Shown here piece after piece: positions 58,468 through 64,000 of a DNA stretch of 64,000 nt. A program made the position numbers and the translations under genes. The stretch comes from Adiantum capillus-veneris (lineage: Eukaryota > Streptophyta > Polypodiopsida > Polypodiales > Pteridaceae), in contig CM043958.1 of NCBI GenBank assembly GCA_014529385.2, positions 155,845,293 through 155,909,292 on the forward strand, written 5' to 3'. The notes under the pieces were generated by a model. It did not search any database and was not told the origin of the DNA. It was given only the letters and a program-made list of their open reading frames with translations. How positions within the stretch are numbered: the stretch's first letter is position 1; every line of letters starts with the position of its first letter.

Positions 58468-61415
58468 CTAAGAGTTGGACCCTGCATTCACGTTTAGTGA
58501 CTCGCGTAGTATCCACTTTGATCCTTGTTGCACTCTGCATCGCCGCCATGCAGCATGCTTGGTGGGACCTTGCGACATTTGCCACTTGTTGCTATGCTCT
58601 TGACGACTCCATTTGCGCACTTCAATAGCAATCTTGGATTGTCGTGAACGCTCCATTGTGAGCTTACGAGCAAATGTTGTGCGAAAAAACCAGTTGAACA
58701 TCTCCTCCAAATAATTGGATTGCACCATTCCACCACCATGTCGAGTATTTTTGAAGTACACTCCCCTTGCTCGATAATGGGACTTCTCCATGCCTTGAGT
58801 GTTAAAAATTTCAAGCGATCCATACTTGTGCATAAAAAATGCACCATGCGCAAACAAGATATGCTGTTCACATGAGCAAACAATCCACATTAGTAAATAA
58901 AAACAATCCCTTGTAATGAATACACCATGAATGACTTACCATGTAATGTGTGATGTTATTTTATCCCTAAGAAAGGGTGAAGACCTTGGTAAAATCTGCC
59001 AAAGCTTCTTGAAATGATTGCCGTTGTTCTTCTGTGCTGTTAAGGCTCATAAGCTTGACCATTTTATCAAAATGGGCCCAAACTTGCTTGCGCTTGTTTT
59101 CAAGCTCGCCATTTGAATCATTGTCAGTAGTAGCTTTGCATAACTCTTTCCAAAGCTCCCAAAGGTTACCTGCCTGCTAGTTGCAGCTGCTTTGAGCATC
59201 ATATCGACTTGGCTTTCCTTGGGAAACTTTCTTCAAAAAGTGTCTAGCTTTTTGTCCACTCATTGACACTTGTTGAGCAATTTCATGGGCCTCCCCTATG
59301 TTCTTTGCAGCAACTATAGACACATTTCCACCGTGACAGCCAATGGAATTCAAGAGTACCTCCACTCTTTCGATCGCTTCCTGGGACTTTTCCAACGGTT
59401 TCATTGTGAAAGCATAGTCAATGTGGAGCTTCAATAGCCTATCAAAAATACGCATGAATGCGTGTAATGTACAAAAATGTACATTCGATAGAGGAAATCG
59501 AAAGATTGGATTTCAAGTGTGGTCCTTTTGATCACGGTCTGGGGCATTGAGCATGGGACATCTCAGAATAGACGCTTCCCATTCTCTACCTTCATCTTCG
59601 ACATCATGACAATCTAACCCTTGTTCTCCATGCCCTTGCCATGGAAGCATGTAACTGGCCTTTGCAGTGCTCTTATGTGATTTTTGTCCATTAGGTTTGT
59701 ACCCTCGAGTGAAAAATGGACAAGGCATGAGAGAAGAAGCCCCTTGTGTGCAGCCAAGCAAACACTTTATGGTCTTCAAATCCCCACCTAAGTGCCACTC
59801 CACATCATAACTACCAAAGCCCTCAATCTCCAACTTCTGACCTGCAATTTGGGAGTGTATTACTTATGTGATCCATGGAGTTCTCTCAAAAATCCACGAA
59901 AGTACTCCATTGGTCTCTTTGGGCACCTCAATAGCACCCAACCACCAAATGTCTTTCTCTGATTGCACGCTAAAAGATAGGGTGGGATATGGCTCGACTG
60001 AATCCCTTCGCTTGGTTTGCAGAAGGGCCTCGTTCATTAGAGTGACACTTAGCCTCTCTAACCTTCGGCCTTTCACTATTTGACACTCATCGAGTTTCAA
60101 CACAAAAGCGACTTTTGTGCCAAGCACTACAAAATAAATAGTGCTAAGACCTTAAACTTCAGCTTCTATGAAAAGAATAATACCAAAGAAAAAAGTAAAG
60201 TGTGTCACCTTCTTCAGGTAACTCGTAAAATCTAAGCATGGCTTCTTGAAGCCTTCTAAGATCCACGAAAATATTGTTCCACATTGTGTAAGGAAAGCCC
60301 TTATTCGAAGGTCTTATGGATTGTTTCTTACCTTTTTCCCTTGTCTTTGTTGCGCACGAAGCATAAAGGGAAGTTGGCATTGTGTCCTCAATGTGTAGGT
60401 ATGTCCCAATGCGGGAGAACACATCTTGGTTTGTGGCCTTCTTTGCGAGCTTGACCTTGTGAGGAACGGGAAATAGGTTTTCCACAATGCCATGTTCTTT
60501 GAGGGCATCCTTTAGGAGTTGAAAAATAGCCTGATAGGCTTTGGTGCTGATTCCAGCCTCATCACAAGCTTGTTGAACGTCATCATCATTAACCACATTT
60601 CTTAATTTACGCATAAGGTCCTTGGTGACTGCATCCTTAATGTGCTTACCTCCAGGTGATTGTAAGATAGAAATAACGTCCTCGGTATTGAGACAACTAG
60701 TGAGAAGGTTGACTCGATTATCTTGGCTTGTTCCACTGCATGCCTCCTGGATGAAGTTTCTAGCAACAAATAAACATAAATGTTAGAAAATAGTGTGAAG
60801 TAAGAATGCAGCATGCAAGTAAAGAACAAATCACCTTGTGACTGTAACTCGTCGTTTGCGTGCTCCTCCGAAATGTGCAAGAGTTTCAATGGATGAATAC
60901 GGGCGTTTGCGTTCCCTTGCACCAAGGGGTGTTTCTTTCAAGTATGTGATGGTGTTGGTAAGCTTCTGGATGTGGGAGTCCTTTTCTTGCATTTGTTGTT
61001 CAAGACTTTTAACTACCCTCTCCGAAGAGGCAACACTCTCTTGTAATGCCGTCGTCCTGAGGTGAAGAGCTTGACATTCGTGCATCCACATATGCAAAGA
61101 AGCACCTGCACCCATACACAGCCGCTTGCAATAGCCTAACAAGCCTGCTTCTCCCCTCCCAAGAAATTGAAGAAATGTGGAAAGGCTATTAAACGATGGA
61201 TGGAAGCGGCTTATAGGATCGTAAGGGTACAAATGGCCATCCACGCAAATGTCAACATTGGTCTCACAAGCGGTGCGACGTTCCTGTGATGACCTTTGAT
61301 CACCTTCACTAGTGGTCTTCGGTGCAAATGCCGTGGGTAAGCGAATATGTATGCTTTTGGTGTGCGGAGTACGTGGTGGTGGAAGCAAACCATTTGTGAT
61401 GTCCGTGAGCACCAT
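58468..61415 (-). pseudogene. DDE transposase, broken by five stops
   Basis: Exons on the minus strand: 61415-60835, 60759-60209, 60126-58940 and 58863-58468; introns of 75, 82 and 76 nt, all GT-AG with matching phases; about 904 codons. Residues 1-193 include a coiled coil (SSERVVKSLEQQMQEKDSHI). Catalytic core: KLDECQIVKGRRLE (D at 60091), WHLGGDLKTIKCLLG (D at 59782) followed by GASSLMPCPFF, FPLSNVHFCTLHAFMRIFDR, and HKYGSLEIFNTQGMEKSHY (E at 58788). This matches, from memory, the GDGAK / GGDLKFL..G..GA...C / DELHLFLRI / YGSL..F.QQGLEK pattern of uncharacterised cnidarian and sponge proteins. Exon 3 keeps one frame for 396 codons but has stops at 59864, 59513, 59177, 58967 and 58961, so this copy should be inactive. 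Confidence 0.8.
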
Positions 61416-61473
61416 GGAAGCTGTTGCGTGAGGAAGCAAATGATGAAAAGATAGAGGGGGAAGGGTAGAGAGG

Positions 61474-61615
61474 CCGAGCAAGATGGGAGGAGAGAAGGAG
61501 GGAGGGAGGGGAGGGAGAGATTGGGGAGGAGGAGGAAGGTAGGGGCAGAGAGGGAGAGGAGAGGGAGAGGGAGAGAGGAGGGAGGAGGGAGGAGGGAGGA
61601 AGAGGAGAGAACAAA
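61474..61615 (+). repeat. purine-rich tract upstream of the transposase
   Basis: Nearly pure GGAGG/GAGAGG sequence just 5' of the transposase start (pyrimidine-rich on the coding strand, CTCTCC type). Plant promoters and 5' UTRs often have such CT-rich stretches; G-quadruplex or triplex formation is possible. The Ser/Pro/Leu ORFs here are composition artefacts. Confidence 0.7.
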
Positions 61616-62014
61616 ATGTTTATTACTTTTTGGGGGAAAAGATTTTTGAAAAAATGGACTTTCTAAGCTTGTGGGTTAAAAAATGGGTCAAAAAATGATT
61701 TTTGGATATGTATATATGTTGGGAGGGAGTTTTAAGTAAAAAACAAATAAAAATGATTTTTTTTTAAAAAAGTCAAATTTTGACTCTTTTTGACCCACGG
61801 AATTGCTGATGTGGACACACCCCTATGCTTCCTTCACTCAAAAAAAATCTAGAGAGAGAAAGAAACCTTTTAGGTCCACATCCTACATTTGTCTAAAAAA
61901 AAGGCTAGAAAAGCCTACTCAAAACTACCTTCTTCAATGCCCTTGCCCCCTAAACCCCACACAACATTAGCCTTAATCCCTAAAAATTAGGATTCCTTAC
62001 AAGGCCCATGCAAG

Positions 62015-62033
62015 GTTCATATTTCTCCTAATG
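62015..62033 (-). repeat. right terminal inverted repeat
   Basis: The minus strand reads CATTAGGAGAAATATGAAC from 62033. E5 coding sequence (ATGAAAGCTCAAG) resumes at 62034. Confidence 0.85.
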
Positions 62034-63050
62034 ATGAAAGCTCAAGAAGTCTTTTTAGACCTCTATTATGATGCAACAGATGAGTTAGAAGAACACTCAG
62101 CTACCTTAGATGATTTGGGGTCGGAAAAAGAACATGTGAGAGCTAAATTGCTCATGAAAGGAGGGGAGGAGAAGTTTTTTGACTTTCCAAACCAAAAACC
62201 AAGAAGACAGAAATGGTATAGACAAACAAGAGACACGAGAAATTTGAAAGCTAGACCTATGCCATCGATCTCCAGTAGAACACAGTTCCTGATGCAGATA
62301 GATGCACATGATTGTGTCAAAGACAAAATGACTAGTAGACATCCTTTAAACGAAGAACATGAAATGACAAAAACATTGGGAAAAACAAGAAAGGAAATTC
62401 AAGAAAAACCTAAAAACCAATACAAGGGTTCAAGCATGACATGCGTTGAATGGAAAAAGAAGTATCAAGAGTTGAAAAAAGCTCTAAAGGAGATATATAC
62501 GACAAAGAAATGGAAACCACAAAAGAGGACGGTACATATGTAATGAGCGTTCCATCCCATTACAAGAGATATGCTCTCCAAGATTGAAAAATCATAGTCG
62601 AACAACCTGTCAGGGAACTAGTAAAACAGGGCGAGTGCTATGAAGGACCTGAAAACGGAAAAAAGATAGATCTGGCCAGACCAGGAGAAGAGCCTAGACC
62701 TATCTACATTGTAAATGACCTGACAAAAGAAGAATAAGAGCTTTCTTTAAGCTTAATGAAAGAATACCGAGATATCTTTGCTTGGTCTTATAAGGATCTC
62801 GGTGTTGATCCAGAAATATGTCAACATACCATACCCATGAAATCAATGCAAAACCAACTAGACAAAGGCCTGACACATATAATGAACCATTTTCCAGGAA
62901 GATCAAAGAAGAGATTAAAAAGATAAAGGAGGCGAAATTAATTTATGAAATTGAACACACAGATTGGGTGTCTCCAATTGTGGTAGTACCCAAGAAAAAT
63001 GGAAAACTACGGGTGTGTGTCAATCTTAAGAAATTGAATGCACCTACCAT
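62034..63050 (+). pseudogene. pol linker and RT start (E5, second part)
   Basis: This resumes the linker at MKAQEVFLDLYYDATDE (62034) and runs to 62543 (KFFDFPNQKPRRQKWYRQTR, MPSISSRTQFLMQIDAHDCV, WKKKYQELKKALKEIYTT). After a frameshift come YRDIFAWSYKDL.GVDPEICQ (62765) and the RT opening 62880-63050 (FSRKIKEEIKKIKEAKLIYE, WVSPIVVVPKKNGKLRVCVN, LKKLNAPTI). It stops at NAPTI, where another LTR sequence starts; the polymerase motif YxDD is missing. Confidence 0.85.
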
Positions 63051-63064
63051 ACTTTCCTCTTCCA

Positions 63065-63291
63065 TGTTAAAGAATATGATGTTAAAGAATATTTCCATTG
63101 TGCTATGGGCGGCTGGACACTGACTATACTATGTTGTAAATATACTTTGGATAATAGTTCAAAAGAGAAGAAGAGAAGAGCAGCTCGTTGAATGGCTGCT
63201 GCAGGATAACGATTGTGTGTGTGTGTCTCGATGTGTGTTGGTGTGTGTGTAGTCTTCTTTCCTACCTTCTCCATCACCTGCACACTCTACA
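63065..63291 (+). repeat. short LTR with tRNA-Met primer site
   Basis: Starts TGTTAAAGAATATG, contains a GTGTGT patch, and ends CTCTACA three bases before TGGTATCAGAGC. Length 227 bp if the start is right; it may instead be the truncated end of a longer LTR. Confidence 0.6.
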
Positions 63292-63294
63292 AAG

Positions 63295-63306
63295 TGGTAT
63301 CAGAGC
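63295..63306 (+). promoter_or_regulatory. tRNA-iMet primer binding site
   Basis: TGGTATCAGAGC, the common plant copia and chromovirus primer site, complementary to the 3' end of initiator tRNA-Met. Confidence 0.9.
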
Positions 63307-64000
63307 TCACTTTGAGGAGCTACAGTCAATACACAGGTTTCCGCAGCTCCGGAAAACAACAAAAAAGAGAGGTTTTTTGGTCATAATTCCCTCATCCGAA
63401 CTCGGAATACAGTGATCCAGGAGTCTATCTTTATGTTTTTGGGCATTCCGGACGCATTGGCATACTCAGATTTGCCAAAATCTACAATTTTCTGCAGCAA
63501 ACAACCAGTTCACACAAGCATAGGAGATGTCCAGTTTTGCACTCGGCAGTAGATTTACAGGTTACAGGTGAAGAATTCAGCATTTACACAGGTTTTGGAG
63601 AACAACATAGAGCTTTTGCATCATGATATTGTGTTATCGAAGATTATGTTTGGTTGTTGTGGGTCCGTTATGGACAGCCGCCTATGTAAGAAAGGTTGTG
63701 GGAAGAAGTTGATGCGGTTATATTGTCAGATTGAGTACTTTGTGGTTATGTATGGATATGCGGTCAATGTATTTTGGAAAACTGCAGCCTTTGTGAGGGT
63801 CGAGTGAGGTTTTTTGAAGCCTTGCCTTGGGAGCTTTGGTACCTTGGCAAGGTGGATTAGGTACTGGAGCGAACCCCCGACTAGCCCTGCGAAAGACCTC
63901 ATATGTCGTTTACGACTATGGGAAGAAGGTGGATGTATGGATATGTGATACAGGACAGCGTATGGATTGCATTTGCATACAGGTCCATGTGGAAATTGTT
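63307..64000 (+). other. 5' leader of the last element
   Basis: Sequence after the primer site. ORF 63568-63807 (79 codons) has no motif I recognise and no gag block is visible before the window ends. Confidence 0.5.

Larger units (their letters stand above)
53706..62033. mobile_element. 8.3-kb DNA transposon carrying a histone H3-like gene
   Basis: Terminal inverted repeats CATTAGGAAAAATATGAAC (53706) and, read inward from 62033, CATTAGGAGAAATATGAAC; a further GGGATTAAGG block is shared some 25-45 bp inside. The flanks rejoin into the uninterrupted pol linker seen in E3 (..AAGCACTTGATGAAAGCTC), so the insertion is nearly exact. Target duplication is unclear: a 3-bp TGA fits only if the right end is taken at CCTAA; otherwise 1 bp. 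Contents: two plus-strand genes, two convergent minus-strand genes, two hairpins between them. The transposase has DDE motifs of a family I know from uncharacterised cnidarian and sponge proteins, not CACTA, hAT, Mutator or Harbinger. Confidence 0.85.

Noticed and set aside
59864-59890. A 22-nt intron removing the first transposase stop
   Set aside because: It is far below plant intron size, and the frame is continuous through the stop; a nonsense change is simpler.
61309-61614. Ser/Pro/Leu-rich ORF upstream of the transposase
   Set aside because: It arises from the purine/pyrimidine tract; the transposase ATG is at 61415 in another context.
53706-62033. CACTA, Helitron, Mutator or hAT identity for the transposon
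   Set aside because: Ends are CATTAGG, not CACTA; there are TIRs, so it is not a Helitron; no 8-9 bp duplication; the transposase motifs differ.

Overview
This window looks like intergenic heterochromatin from a large, repeat-rich plant genome. The evidence is Ty3/gypsy LTR retroelements with tRNA-Asp-type primer sites (TGGCGCCnnTGnCGGGGA), nested and broken insertions, short GT-AG introns of 75-82 nt and plant TATA boxes. I see no tRNA, rRNA or convincing single-copy host gene. The species cannot be fixed. The DDE transposase family found here is one I recall mainly from cnidarians, sponges and algae, which hints at a non-angiosperm plant such as a fern, lycophyte or gymnosperm. That is inference.

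Layout. 1-1660: minus-strand gypsy remnant (RNase H, PR, gag). 5164-16825: plus-strand gypsy remnant E1 (gag, decayed PR, no RT/RNase H, integrase, then a second retropepsin-like region), with an inverted LTR on its left, a direct LTR on its right, and a multi-exon gene-like piece inside gag. 17500-21010: minus-strand fragments (leader and gag start with PBS; integrase plus retropepsin). 21589-22119: polypurine tract and LTR. 24379-26654: minus-strand gypsy E2 lacking protease. 26655-32105: element X, an LTR element with one long non-gag ORF. 32106-36286: minus-strand gypsy E3 (gag-PR). 36287-45752: plus-strand gypsy E4, the best preserved (LTR, PBS, leader, gag, PR, RT, RNase H), cut off before integrase. 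45753-53705 and 62034-63050: plus-strand gypsy E5, same family as E3. 63065-64000: short LTR with a tRNA-Met PBS.

The main find is 53706-62033. An 8,328-bp DNA transposon with 19-bp terminal inverted repeats (18/19 matched) sits cleanly inside the E5 pol reading frame. It carries four genes: a 180-codon ORF and a 486-codon two-exon gene on the plus strand, and a DDE transposase and a 289-codon histone H3-like gene on the minus strand. The H3-like protein starts with the exact H3 tail MARTKQTA, has a long basic and acidic linker, and ends in a recognisable H3 histone fold missing about nine residues of helix alpha-2. The transposase keeps its D, D and E motifs but has five in-frame stops, each explainable by one C-to-T change. 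The other three genes are open. Two 80-bp-arm hairpins lie between the convergent genes.

The second notable signal is a set of imperfect palindromes of 20-24 bp, repeated two to six times at irregular intervals in retroelement leader sequences (PBS to first ORF). Each of four element families has its own palindrome word, but layout and symmetry are shared.
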